DNA from: Kudoa neothunni
Taxonomy: Eukaryota; Cnidaria
DNA: 64,000 bases
Assembly (NCBI GenBank): GCA_964304625.1
Contig: OZ199839.1
Location: 2,666,001 to 2,730,000, forward strand
Direction of reading: 5' to 3'
Of this stretch, positions 1-13,225 are shown in pieces (position 1 is the first letter of the stretch; every line of letters starts with the position of its first letter). The translations under genes and the position numbers were made by a program. The notes under the pieces are model-generated. The model made no database searches. It was not told the DNA's origin and saw nothing but the letters and a program-made list of their open reading frames with translations.

Positions 1-1716
1 ATAATATTCATTTAGCAATAAATGTTTTTAAAAAATGTTTGAAATATTTATCTAGATTTCCAATTCAAAATCAGGCTTTAACTTACATAAATATATATTT
101 ATTTATGATGGAACGAATTTCGCTATAAATTGTAAAGGTTGTGGAAAAATAGATAAAATATGTAAAAAATTAAATATTAAGACAAGATTTATTATTTTTC
201 ATGATAAAATTTTAAAATGAATTAATTTTACGTTAAGTTTAAATATTTTTTTAATTTTAATCGATTTTTTTCTGGAAAATTATTTAATGTGACGTAAATT
301 TTAGCTCAAGTTATTGAATTAGATAGTTTCTTAAAATGTATTTCTTTAGTCTATTCATATTTAAATAAATTATGTAATTAAATGTAAATTAGCTGCTCTG
401 TTTAAATATAATGGAAGAAAAATATTTTTACTATAGTCTTGAGTGGTTTAAATAATAGTTACTTTTAAATGAATCAGCAGAAAATCGTTAAACCAAAATT
501 TTGACCTATGTTTACATCAGAATTTAAACTATGGGCAGAAGTCAAATTCATTTTGAAATTCACTATGTATAAAGCTATGGAGGATTTACAACAATTTTAG
601 AGTTAATCTTATTTTAATTGATTTAGAGCTCATATAGAGAAAATAACTTTTTTTCATTTATGCTCACGATTTGACTAGTAAATTTAAATAACTGAATGAT
701 TATTTAGATTGAAAATTCTTTGGCATTTTGGATAAAACAGATTCATTTCAATTTTATTTAAATTATATTATGACAGGCTTTTAAATAACTAATCATTAAT
801 AAAATAATTATAAATACGAAATAATGTGATTAATTAATCTTTTTAATGTAGGAAGTTAAGGTTTCTGAAGAGTGCGAACGCGATGAAAGTATATGAATTC
901 TGCCACGCTGTACGTATAGAATAATGAGACATCATGAATAGAAATCATGTGTTTTAGATTTCCATAATTCTATATTTTCTTAATTAAAAAATAAATATAA
1001 CAAATCTCAAATTATCCACGATGATATTATGCGATAATTTTAATTTAAGTAACTATAATAAACTTCTGTCCCATAAGAGAGCTGACAGTCGATTATAGAA
1101 GAGATAAACGGAATTTTGCACGGTCGCTTGGCTTGACACATTCATATTTTATAGATTTCTCTGGACAGAATATTTTAAATAGCATGGATACTTACTGGAT
1201 TTTTGAATTAGGCGATACAGTCAAGAACGGTTATTACGTAGGTGGATATTGCGCACTAATTTAGTAACCATTAAATTTCACAATATCCCAAAAGCAAAGT
1301 GTATTATAGCTATTAGGTGATTTTTATTTTAAAGAGGTAGAACGAAATTAAACGTTGATTTCAAGATCTTTATATTTTTATATTAATAAAAATTATTCAA
1401 TGTTAATTTATTTAACAGAAAAAATTGAATTAATACTCAACGCAGAAAAACCGAAATATTTTATGATTATAAATTTGATCCATATGCATAAATTTTTGAG
1501 TACAGTAGCGCAGGGTTATTACAGGATGACATGTAGTTCTTTAAATCTGAATAGATTCTTTGATTTTAAACTATAAGTGTTGTTATTGTGCATAAGTCAA
1601 AAGGACTATACTGATAACATATTTTGTACGCTTTCATTATTAGATTGTTTAAGGGTTATGTTAACTTAAATATTTCGCATAAACTAGATAATAAACATAC
1701 GGAATTAATTTCTTCA
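1..1716. other. AT-rich spacer, no gene seen
   Basis: I see no exon chain, RNA gene or recognisable transposon protein here. The short open frames are AT-rich and lack conserved residues. Confidence 0.5.
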
Positions 1717-1720
1717 TTAA

Positions 1721-3710
1721 CCCATTGAGACCAGAAAATCAAGGAGTGAGAAAATACTTTTTTTGAAAATGTCAAAATATCTAAAAAATTAAAGAAATAT
1801 TTAATTAAGAGGTCCATTAAACTTAATGGTGCCATATGGCACCATTCGGAGACACCTTGGTCTCAAAAATTTAAAAAACATTGTCGTTCCCAAAAAATAC
1901 ACGTATAACAGATAAACGTAATATAAAAATATATTTTTTTGTATGATAGTCTAACAAACAATTTCTATTTATATTTAGTCGTAAGTGGACATCGCATTTG
2001 AGACACATTGTTATGGAATGCAGTCCACAAAATTTACATCTTACTTTGGCCGTTGTGCATTCTGGGAAATGATAGATTTGGTCAAATCGTACATTCTTAA
2101 TTACCTATGACCCAGAGAGATTATAGACCCTAGCTGCCATTGAAATTGGTGGAGTAACAAAATCAGATGTGCACGACCTACCTCTTTTCCTCATCATATT
2201 TACTACCTGAACACATGCAACAATTGCTCGCTCACCGAAACGCTAAAATCCATTAAACAGCGAATATTTTTGACAAGCATTAGCGTTTGCAGACAAGCCA
2301 TCCGTTAAGGATACACAAATTATTGGCCCACAAAAATATCCTCTTGAACCATTTTTTGGATTTATGGTCCAATCGATAAAGAGCCATCAGCATGTCAAAA
2401 AAGTCCACTCCACCCATGTTTCGATTGTACATTTTGATGATATGTGGGAAATCGATTTTTACAGCTTTTTTCTCTTTTCGATCGTATCTGTCGATAGTGC
2501 TCATAGGAGAAATAGAGTGAGCGGTCGATATCACAGTTACGATGGAGCTGTCTAACCAACGCACAATGTTAGTTTTTGAATTTTTACCTGCATATAGCGC
2601 GTATTCGTGTCGGCCCCTTTTCAATTTTTTAAAGGTCTTATCATCACTGATAGAACAATTACGGGGGCGACTTCTTCTCATCGTACTCGTGGAGTGATGA
2701 CCCATTTTGAGTAGAATCAGATGCAGCGGGAGCGTTGAAAAATAATTATCAGAATATAGGTGGTGTGTGTTTCCCTCTTCAATAGACTGGGCCAATTTTA
2801 AAACAATGTCGGAGGATCGAAAACTCGAGCTTTCGCCATCATAAATAAAATTGCCATCTTCAAAAAAAAGTCGTGGACAATACCACCATACCCATTTCTT
2901 GTAAATACCTTGAACCGCCATTTTGTACGTTTGGATGGCAGATATCGTTTGAGGCCAGACTTACCTTTAAATGGAATCAACTGCTCATCCGCGCACTGAT
3001 TATAGTCGGGTTCAGTTATCAAACAGGCCTCTCGCACGATGTCTAATAGGGGCCTCACTTGAAAAAATCGATCATAATCCCTGTGGGTACAGGATTTAAC
3101 AATATCATTGTTATCGCAAAAATGAATGAATTTTTGCATATCCATGAAGCGATCTCTAGACATTTTCTCAGCTATAGTTGTTATGTTGAGTTCAGCACTC
3201 CAATAGCTCCTTATTCTAGGTAGTTTAATAATGGCCATTCTTATAAGCATTCCAATGAATAATTTTATTTTGTTTATGGTAATTCGAAACGACGAATTTT
3301 TTTCTATGGAATACTTATTAGTTTCTTTACAAGTTAATTCAAATAATTTAACGGAAAAGAACATGTTAAAATGTGAATAAGGATCCAAAATATTCTTTTT
3401 TTTGAGTTTCTTATCTATGAGGACGCTTTTATCTACCGCATTTGATGATTTTGTTATAGATCGTGATCGATAGTCGTTATGATCCTTCGTGTCAGATCTA
3501 GTATCTGAGAGAATATCGGGTTTCAAATTTTCGATTTCATCATTACATATGTTTTCAGCGTCAGATATATCGGCATCATGTAGTAATATTAACTCCTCAA
3601 TAATATCCCCATTATCACTAATCTTTTTCACCAAATCAGAGTCCATGATAATGTTAATCCGGCATAAAAACGTAGGCGCCGAATAATGCCGTATGGCACC
3701 ACGAATTAAT
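1721..3710 (-). mobile_element. piggyBac transposon relic 1
   Basis: This is an old piggyBac-superfamily DNA transposon, read on the minus strand. The best start is the ATG at 3644-3646 (MDSDLVKK). The upstream open frame is probably terminal-repeat DNA. The order matches the family: an acidic N-terminus, a DDE_Tnp_1_7 domain with ADEQLIPFKG (first Asp), YSDNYFSTLPL (second Asp) and GGVDFFDML (third Asp), and then a C-terminal cysteine-rich domain at about 1975-2080 (ECTTAKVRCKFCGL and MCLKCDVH). It is broken: one frame shift sits in the A8 run at 2862-2869, and a stop plus another shift lie near 2245-2280. On the left, TTAA at 1717-1720 followed by CCCATTGAG looks like the target site and terminus. 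Subterminal palindromes at 1827-1844 and about 3684-3702 are inverted to each other. The right terminus was not found. Confidence 0.85.
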
Positions 3711-3864
3711 CTTTCACTGTAAACCTTGACATTTACGAACGAATAACGGCGATATCCATTTTTTTTAATTTTATATAATTTCCAATATATATTTTTTTTA
3801 TGAAAATATAAAAATTTTAAGAATATGATTCTATCAATCAAACATCACTTGTTTATTATATAAC

Positions 3865-4566
3865 TAGCGCAAAAACCCGCTTCGCGTAGGCATCTTTGCC
3901 GACTAAGTAGACTAAAGCCTTGAGTAGGCCAAGTTCATCTTATGTTCAAAGTAAATTAAGAGTATCTAGATAAATAATACAAAGATTACCCAATTAAAGG
4001 ATGATTTATTTAATTAATTGGACACATGACCCTCATTTAATATTGTTAAAAATGAATAAACACTACTGAGTGTTTAAAATTTCCTCTTTAAAGCTCCTAA
4101 AAATCGATTTTCTCCTTTTTGATCACAGCAATCTCTAAATCATACAACCATATGATTTGGACTAATCTTGTTAAACATCAATAAATGAATTTCATATTAA
4201 TTATTGGCTACATAACCTAATATCACCGTCCTTATTTGAATTAATACAATTACTAAATTATTATTCAATAATTTTAAAGTAAAATAAACACTGTGGTACG
4301 TTTTAAATTAACCTTTATAACTTTAACGAAATGATCTATATGTTTGCATAAATCCTCAAATCAAACCAATCATATCATTTGGAAATGTTTCTAGTCATTT
4401 TGTAGAATGCAAACCGTTTATAATTTGTTCGTATTTTTCTGTGCTAAAATAGAAGTTTATCTTTCCATATGTATGCTTAAATGGAGCGATGTCTCTCTAT
4501 AAAGAATGAAAAATGCGTACACACACACACACACACACGGATTTCCGGTTTGCCTTATATAGTAGA
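3865..4566. repeat. dispersed repeat starting CTAGCGC, with internal duplication
   Basis: The first ~85 bases (CTAGCGCAAAAACCCGCTTC...) recur at 13138-13225 and in decayed form near 11232. The inside holds two diverged tandem units of roughly 190-200 bp (about 3995-4195 and 4195-4400), each with a CATACAACC/CAAACCAATC-type block. It ends after an (AC)n microsatellite at GGATTTCCGG...TAGTAGAT. No open frame of note is present, so it may be a non-autonomous element or the end of a larger one. The family was not identified. Confidence 0.5.
4519..4538. repeat. (AC)n microsatellite
   Basis: Ten AC dinucleotide units lie inside the dispersed repeat. Confidence 0.9.
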
Positions 4567-5754
4567 TGTTAAATAAATTTCTCTCGATATGAAATAAAAA
4601 GAATACTACTTGTCAAACGTATTAATTGTAATTATGAGATTTGGTAAGCATAGTCGCAAAAAAGAGGCTAAAATTGCTGGGGTCAAAAATATCCCCCACC
4701 GTTCCCGGTCGAATTTTTCCGAGCACCATCCTTCAAGGGTTAATATCAACACGAACTGCCTAGATGCGTACGGGATTAGGAATATCTTATTGTAGAAGTA
4801 CATGTTTAAAAAATAAAATAATATGAATCCTTTAGATTAACTCAGAGGAGAAATTAAATAAACCTTTTTTTTTAAATATCATACTTTTAACGACTGTGAT
4901 AAGCCAAGTTGAAACTAAGACAATTTGAGGGTGATCTTAAAAATTGCATAACTCGACAGTAAACTGCGGCGATTAATTTTTTCTTAAATATATATCCATT
5001 TATCCGGTCCATTTTTATACATTCTTTCCTCGAAAAAATTTCGCAACCCCTTAATATGAGCAAAACTATTTTTAATAATTAGATAAAGTACAATTGTAAT
5101 GTGTACATTAAAAATTATCGCTTTAACCCAAGTTTAACCAACGCTTTAACGAAATATGAAGACTGAGTCCCAGTAATAAAGGTTTTTATCTGTCTGATTA
5201 TGACATACGCTACCAATTCGTTCTTTATTCACCAGATTTGCAACTTTTTGTGTTATTTAAAGCCATATATAAAACTTTGGCAGTGTTATTAATAAAACAT
5301 ATCAAAAGTTCCAATATAAGGAGTGTATATAAGCACACATCTAAATAGCGACTACCGCTGTGTATATAAAGATAGACAACATTATTATATTAACAGTAGA
5401 TTGAAGCAAATTTTGGAGAATTTTTATTTTAACTGGTTATCTCTCTGATATAAGGAAATTTAATCCTATTATTGAAATTGCGTAATCTGTTGAACAAACA
5501 TGAAACCAATAAAATCAATATTTATCAAGTGTTTTGACAGCTTTAGATAATATAAAAATACATTCATAATTTTCCCAATGTTAAAAATTATTAGAAATAT
5601 CATTAATGTCTCTCATTACTCTATAAGAACAAAATTTATCGCACATGCGTACTTGATGCACATACATACGGACACTCCTCTTTTATATATATGAAGTAGA
5701 TATAAATAATTTTTCGTATGTAAAAATTAAAGGTATAAATAAAATTAAACAATT
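4567..5754. other. AT-rich spacer, no gene seen
   Basis: The overlapping open frames at about 4606-4803 on both strands have no recognisable residues. Nothing else is supported. Confidence 0.45.
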
Positions 5755-6769
5755 GGGCTAAACTACACAATACGGGACCGTTTCGGTAAAAGTCGGATAA
5801 TGGCCAAGAAATTAGTTTCCCGTTAAAAAACTTTGATTTAGAAAATATTGACACCACAAAGGCCACTGATTATGGGTTTTTTAAATATAATACGATGTAT
5901 ACCATAAGAACTCTTCAAAATCTCGGCCTTATTTCTTCACAGAAGAAATGTGGATGCATGATGCGAGAAGTTTTTGATAAGTCTCTGAATGATTTATTTT
6001 TTTTCCGCTGTCCAGATTGTAGACGAAATAAATATAAGAGTTGGCTCAATTTTTCAACATTCTAATCTTCCACTATGGAAGCTTTTTCTTTTTTTGTGTA
6101 TTGCACATCCAATTCAAAAACGTGGCATATGAAGAAATCCAAACCCATACTGAAATTTCATCGCATAATACGATTCATGATTGGAGGGAATTAATGCGGA
6201 GTATTATCACTCAAAAAATCACCGATGAAAATAAAAAAATTGGAGGTGAAAACGTGATAGTGCAAATTGATGAGACTGCCGTCACTAAACGCAAATACAA
6301 CGTTAATTGTCTGTTGAAAAATCAACAATATTGGATAGTTGGTGGTATCGATGAGAGTGGCGATTGTTTTTTTGAGTTGACCAACAAAAGGAACCGCGAT
6401 ATTCTTGAAAATATCATTTTAAATTGAGTGATGGAAAATTCAATTCTATGGACCGATAACTGGGCAGGATATCGACGTGTAAATGAACTTGGATTTCTTC
6501 ACGAAACTGTGACACACAAATATTCGTTTGTTTTGGGTACTGGCGTTGATACTAACCGAATCGAAGCTACTTGGGGTGCTATCAAGAGAAAGTACCGTAG
6601 CATTACAAACAAAAACCTTGACTCGCTCTGTGATTATATATCTGATTATATTTATTTCGAAAATATAAAAAATGCGAATTAAGTACATTTTTTAGAGAAA
6701 TAAATTATATCGTATAATTTGGATGTTCCGACTTTTGCCTAAGCGGCCCCGTGTTGTGTAGTTTAGCCG
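5755..6769 (+). mobile_element. Merlin (IS1016-type) DNA transposon with TIRs
   Basis: A ~1.0 kb element is bounded by inverted repeats of over 40 bp: GGGCTAAACTACACAATACG at 5755 matches the complement of the end at 6769. The match extends inward to an AAAAGTCGGA block. The flanks AAACAATT and AACCATTT may be a decayed 8-bp target duplication. The transposase reads from the ATG at 5895. It begins with a zinc ribbon (KCGCMMREV ... FRCPDCRRN), then an ISXO2/DDE domain with VQIDETAV (first Asp), LWTDNWAGYR (second Asp) and TNRIEATWGAIKRKY (Glu). It is inactive: frames change near 6030-6060 and again near 6116, and a TGA at 6425-6427 splits the catalytic domain. Length and layout fit eukaryotic Merlin elements. 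Confidence 0.88.
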
Positions 6770-7159
6770 AACCATTTTTGGAAAGAATAAATATTAATAT
6801 AATAAAAAACACGTTAGGAAGTTATTAATATAAATCTAATTTATTTATGTATGTATTTCACATATTAACGGTCAAAATGTATAACAAATACATTTAATAT
6901 GATGATTTATGTTGATATTTATTGCTGTTAGAAGTTTTGTTACACGATTACTTGTATGCTATTTGATATTTATTCAAAACATTCGGTGAAAATGCGACTG
7001 GTGTTAATCCTATACATTTTTTTAATGTGAACCCATTTATTTGATATAAATCACATATATTCATTATCTTGAAGTTGTGATCGTTGTGTAGAGATTGGTG
7101 ATTATCGTTATAGTAGTTATAATAACCTATTTTGACACAAGTATAAGAACTAATTGGTA
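6770..7159. promoter_or_regulatory. upstream region of the coiled-coil gene
   Basis: A 390-bp AT-rich stretch lies between the Merlin element and the next gene. It should hold that gene's promoter. I cannot assign a TATA box, because TA-rich words are everywhere. Confidence 0.3.
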
Positions 7160-10100
7160 ATGGCCATGATTTCGATGAAAAATATCTCAATAAGCTATTT
7201 GCTTGGTAACATTGGATGGCTATTTTCCTTGGATGATTGATTATTTTAGTTTTCGTAATCATTATTACGATAAAAGATACTTCTGGTGCTAGTCCAGCAA
7301 ACATTCAGAAATGCGCTGAGTACGCAGAAAAGAGGAACAAATTTTTACGAATATATCAGGAGATAATTAATTATACTACCAAATATACCACAAACCTGAA
7401 AGAAGCTAAACCAATAATAGAGGATTTTAAATCTAAAAATGTAAAATATCCTCTTGAGAAAATTAAAGAAATGGTTAACTTAAAATATGCCGAAATTAGA
7501 ACAGATTATTATCCAATATACGAAATATCTCCATTTGATGAATTGGGTATAAACTTGTTGACAAAGGGACGCAACACATTCCGCTTAATGCAACTAGCTG
7601 ATTCTTGCTATTCGAGCTTATTGGGTACAAAAAACTTTATGTCTATTTTGGAGGATGCTGCTGGGAAAGGTGACGCTTTCATACAATCAGTAAAACAATT
7701 GTATAACGACTTATTGGTATATGATCAATCAAAATGTGAAAAGGTGAATAATTCAAGCAAAATTCAATCGTTAATTGGTGATATCGAGTCTGGAGAACTT
7801 GAAGGCACCAAACGCATTAATGAACTGGAGCATTATAATGGAAAACTATATACTTGCAAAACGAATCCTATAGATGATATTGTAAGATTAGCTCCACCCA
7901 AAAATGGATTTATTGATCCTTTCTATGACGAAATGTTGGCTAAAATGAAACCTTATTTTATAGAACTCAAAGCCAAACTGCAAAATATTGTGAATACTTC
8001 CGATGCATATGAAAAATATAGCAATGATTTTAAAAGGGATGCAAGTACAATAAAAAACACGAATTTTTCTGCTTTTCATGACAAAAACGTGGAAGAAGCA
8101 AAAAGTCTGCTCGCAAAATATGAAAAGTTATTAAGTCACACTAGAGGTTATTTGTCCTTGGAACTTTTGAGTTCGTTGGTGGAGAACATCAGAGATCTAC
8201 ACGAACAATTGGCGTCAGCTAAAGCCCACAATTATTCGATTGATACATATGAGGTCAAATTAAAAAAGATTGTTAAAAACAAACAAGAGTTGAAAAAAAA
8301 ATATTCCTAAAGTTGTTGAAGAATTAACTCCGATAAAACAAAAGGCGACAGAATTCATATCTAGAATTGATAAAGAGCAGTCAACTGAGGACACCAAAGA
8401 TAATTTGTTCGTTCGCAAACAATTACACTATGATATATATTATTTTTTAAAGGAGAACGAAGAATTCCTTCAAGGACGTTTAGTGGTGCAAAATGAAACT
8501 ATCGATATATGGGTCTCAGAAATCAACCTTTACAGTTCACAACTCAATTCAGTCCAAACCCAGCAGTTGTCTACAATACAGAAGACTTTAGCTTCAAAAT
8601 TCGAACAACTTAAATCTACCCTGCATACATTATCTTCGATTGACATTCCCAAATATGAGAAAAAATTAAAGGAAGAACATATGAGCAAACTTAACTTTGA
8701 GAATCCATCTGCTAAATTATCAAGTATGGACACCAAGAAACAAGACTTATTGCGCGCCCTGACAGCTAAAAAAAACTCACCTTAATGATAATTTATTGAC
8801 CAATATATCTGAGGATTTAAACTCCGCAGGTGACAAACTAAACCAAGTAACTTCCAATAATAATAGTTTCCAAAGACTTTTAGCATCGCATCAATCTATG
8901 CCACTTAAACCCAATGGAGAAAAACTGTTCAATATTTTCTCGACCCAAGTCAGCAAATCCACGGGGGAAATCATTTCACTATCTGCTAAAGTTGGTGAAT
9001 TGAGGACAAAAATTAAGGAGGTTAAAGAAAGTATTAACCCCAATCGTGATGATTCAAGTCAAATTGATCAAATGAAATCAAAAATTACCAATGATTATGC
9101 TAATATCCAGAGAACGAAACAAAAATTATCGGATCTTCTTCAAAAACCATACAAAGAATTTAAGTCTTTGTATGATAGCGAGATCAAGGCTGTAAACTTG
9201 AAACTTGGCGATGATATTGCAAAGATTAATACATTAATTGAAGATTATGAAAGAGCCGTTGCCTCCATAGAATCGAGTGTCAAAGAAATTGACGAAAAGA
9301 TTGTGAATTTAACTTCTGAAGTTAATGTCGCTGCAACAAAAATTAATAACATTGATAGAACACATTCAGATATGGTTGAATCCCTCACTCGTGGTTTGGA
9401 ATCAGTCAAAAAATTTGATCAAGATAAGTACACACAATTGAGAAATAAACTTGGTGATAAATTCGAGGAATATAAAAAAGTAATTAAACAACAAAAAGAG
9501 AAACAAAATGATGAAAAACTTTATCATTCAAATTCGGTCACCACTGCTAAGGAGTTGATAAAAGATATAAAAGAAATTAATAGAAATGAAGAGTTGAAGC
9601 ATCTTATTGAGAACCTATTGTCAGTGGAAAATACATTCAATAGCTTACAACATGCTGTAGAACAACATGATAAATTTGTTAAAGCTGGTGAATCTAAAGT
9701 AAATGAACTAGAGAACGAGTATAATCAATTGTTTACCCAATATAATTCAAGCACAAGAAACCTATGAAAATAATTATAGACTAATTAGAGGTATTTTTGA
9801 TACTTATCAAAATAGCGTAAACAGCGATTCAACCTTCTTGAACGAGTCAGCAGTCAACCAATTGTTGGACCTCAACTCAGAACTGAAACAAAAATATCAA
9901 CTATCGAAATTATCAACTGATTCCATGCAAGAAAAACTGACTAATTTAAATGACTTCGACGTAAATTTGGAAAAGGATGTAGGTCAACAAATTGAAAAAA
10001 TCAAAGGAGAAATGACACGTATTAGTGAATTTAAAGAATCAAATAAGGAATATTTACCAAGACTTAAATCATTAAAACAAATTGCTATTAAAATGAATGA

Positions 10101-11058
10101 TGCAAGAACACAACTCGAGTCAAAGAAAGAATTACTTACTAGTTTCCAAGAGAAATTAAATACACAAAATAACCAAAATAAAGAAAAAATTTCTTCAAAA
10201 AAACTCGAAATTAAAGAATCTGGTGAAACGGCAAAAATATCTATTAAGACTTTAAAAAATGAGATATTAGACAAATTCAACGAATACAACATGGCACATC
10301 AAGAATTAAAAAATAAAGCTAATGATGATGGAATGGAGGTTGATATGAACCTGCTTAATAACTATCAACAGCTTGTAACGGAGAAAAATGAAATTGAAGG
10401 TAAACTTGACGAACAACTTACTCTTGTTATTACTACTGAAGCCAGAGGAATAATACATTATGAAAAAGAGGGAAAACAACTCAATGATAAATATTCGGAC
10501 CGAAACACTCAATCAAACATCTGGCTGCAACAAATCAGTAACCTTCTTAATGAATATATTACGTCAATTAACATTGAGAATAATGGGATGATTACACTAA
10601 ACGAAAGCCTCACCAAACTCATTACAAATATCGATAATTTCCTTGCTAACAACAGGGATGACCTTACAATAACTGAATTCGACGAAAAAATTGAGGCCAC
10701 TATCCCAACTAATGTTCCTTCGTTCAAAGAAGGAATTGAAACTGCCGTCCAAAATGACAAAAACTTCTCCATTATTTTAAAGAATAATAAATCATCTGAT
10801 CAAATTAAAGACATAACTGAAATTTCTGAACAAGCAACCCTCGATTCCAACCATGATTTTGAAGTAGACATACAGAAATATAGTGCAGTTAATGGTCAAT
10901 CAAATAATGTCGCCATAAAAGATAAATTCAAATATATAATTACAGCCGCTGCCATAGCCACTGTTTGCTTGGTTGTTGGAGGTGCAATACTAAAGTACCA
11001 AAGTCTTAAAAAGAGAGAAATTTACAACAAGTGCGAAAATATTTACATTAAAGCTTAG
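7160..11058 (+). pseudogene. secreted/type I membrane coiled-coil protein, frame broken
   Basis: I do not recognise this gene. The start at 7160 reads MAMISMKNISISYLL. After a 44-nt intron (7206-7249) it continues VFVIIITIKDTSG, giving a convincing signal peptide. About 1,200 residues of Lys/Glu/Asn/Leu-rich coiled coil follow. A single hydrophobic segment (TAAAIATVCLVVGGAIL, near 10945-10995) and a ~20-residue basic tail close the chain, so a type I membrane protein is likely. A few cysteines (SSLLGTK region, KCEKVN, LYTCKTN) sit in the N-terminal part. The frame shifts three times: at an A9 run (about 8294-8302), at an A8 run (about 8767-8774) and near 9740-9750. The four segments are otherwise long and share one composition. 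This is either a recently dead gene, assembly error in homopolymers, or slippage. No homologue is evident by eye. Confidence 0.7.
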
Positions 11059-13130
11059 AGGTGCCACATTAAATTATAACTATATTAGTTTTTCATTTAG
11101 AGTGCATTAGTGGTACATTATTATGGTAGTTTGTTAGTATTTTGTTTATTTTTTTGTTCGCTTTCGCTATAATTGTCTTATATACTAATCAAAATTATAT
11201 TGACTTTTCTGTTCACGCAAATATTTTAATACTAGCGCTAAATCAAAGCTTTGCCTGATAAAGAGATTTTTTGAATATATCTTGCTTCATTGTCAGGTTT
11301 GTTTTTATTTTTCGAGCTTTAACCAATTACACTAATTTAATCATGAACAGGTTTATGTCAAAATCTAAATATAATAATATAATAAAGTTATCTATTATTT
11401 TGAAATTTATTTTACGAATTACTGAAAATAGATGTATTTCTATTAATAAGGAGAACCTTTTAAAAAAAATCGGTTCAACAAAATCAAATAGTTACGTACA
11501 GTGTTATCATTATCGGTACTTTTGATTATTTTTAGAAACAAACCAACATTTTAAGATATCAACTTGGTTTATAAATGCAGTTTTTGACGTATAAAAGAAT
11601 TACGCCAAATATCCATCTTTTCGGATAATTTTATGAAGGATCTTAATCGAATTTTATCCAAACGCCTGTAAGGGAGAATTATACTTTTGCTATTTAGTAT
11701 GATTCTAAAGCTATCAAAAAAATACAATCTATTTTCTTAATAAAGCCAAAATTGCCAAGCTCGAAAATCTAATACAACGTTAATTAAAAAATTCTGATCT
11801 ACTCGATGATATACATGTGGTTTTATCATGGAAATATACAATAACGATTAACAGTCACTTGATTTTCTCGAAGAACGGCTATCGTTTAAGGATAATCGTA
11901 ATATGTTTTTTTATTGGAATATTTTTTGTATTGAGTTATTTTCAAATTAAGCAAAATATAATAATATCGGGTTGATAGAATAAATTATTAGTTTCTTGGC
12001 TACAAACAGAATAACGCCTAATGAGAGTCAATTGTTTTCTGCTAATAGAAATTAAATTTTTTTAAAGGATTTCTAACCAAAAATATACAAAATTTATAAA
12101 CATCGTTTGTAACATTTTTCAGAGTCCTAATCATCCTTTTAATAGTTATCAAATATTGGCGGGAAAATTGAGATCTTCATAAAAAATAATAGATCATGTT
12201 TTATATTTAAAAGTATATTTTGTTTGTTTATATATCCTCAAATATTTTAAATGATGGATATTTGTTTTACACCAAATTTTCTAAATTATGAATATTGATA
12301 TTTTGGGGTTAATACAAGAGATGTGGATTGTTACAGTTGATTTCGATTAGCAGCCAATTTTTTCGTGTAGACAAATTGTTCGTGTAAATGTCTCAAAATT
12401 TTAATCATTATTTGTTCAAATAAACCAAAAGAATTTAGATTTTATTATTGGAGAGCGGATTAACGGATTAAATATAGCTTTCTCATCTCGGATACACGCC
12501 TGTCATGGATATTGCGTGATTCCATTTTATAGTGAGGTTTTTCGTCGGTCCTACAAAACCCCGCTATATCCAGAGTGGAATATAGTTTGCTTCCAAAGGC
12601 TTGTCAATAAGTTGTAATCGATTAACTCCAAAATGGTTCCATAATAACATAAATCCCTTTCAAATATTGATGAAAAATCCACATTCCGACTGATTGATAT
12701 AACTTCATTCTTGCACAAAAATTTTGATTTTTCTTTAATTGAAACGATACTAGCTTAATCAGTTTAAATTATGGTTTCATCGATTACCGAGGATTTAAAC
12801 GCCTTGAAATATAATTCAATTCCTCCTCACAAATCGAGAAATAAATTTACGACATTTACGCCATTAAAATTGGAGTCAAAAATATCCCCAAGGGTCGTAA
12901 GAACGTAGACTTTCTTATAAATTAATAACATAAAATCAAACTATAATAAATCTTCGTACTTTTAAACAACTTCAATAAGATTCACACATAGCATTAGCTC
13001 CACAATTGATAAATAACATTTGATATATGCTAAAGTACGGTACAGTGGAAAAGTTCACGCGTCCTCGCCTCACTTAGACGAACAAATGGATTTTATTAAA
13101 CAAAAAAATGCGTATTTTTAATGTAAATAT
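11059..13130. other. AT-rich spacer with a decayed repeat copy near 11232
   Basis: CTAGCGCTAAATCAAAGCTTT near 11232 resembles the start of the 3865 repeat. At 12530-12590 a short imperfect inverted repeat (GAGGTTTT ... AAAACCCC) is visible. No gene is supported. Confidence 0.4.
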
Positions 13131-13137
13131 GTTCTAC

Positions 13138-13225
13138 TAGCGCACAAACCCCGTTTCGCTTGGGTTTCCTTGCCCGACCACGCTGACTTTGGCCTGGAAT
13201 AGGCCAAGGTCATTTTATGTTAAGA
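13138..13225. repeat. copy of the CTAGCGC dispersed repeat
   Basis: CTAGCGCACAAACCCCGTTTC followed by a TAGGCCAAGGTCATTTTATG block matches 3865-3950 along about 85 bp. The flanking DNA then diverges. A further CCCCGGCTTCGCACG block near 13408 may belong to the same family. Confidence 0.6.

Noticed and set aside
4606-4803. Overlapping open frames on both strands
   Set aside because: There are no conserved residues, no splice logic and no neighbours supporting a gene. Such frames arise by chance.
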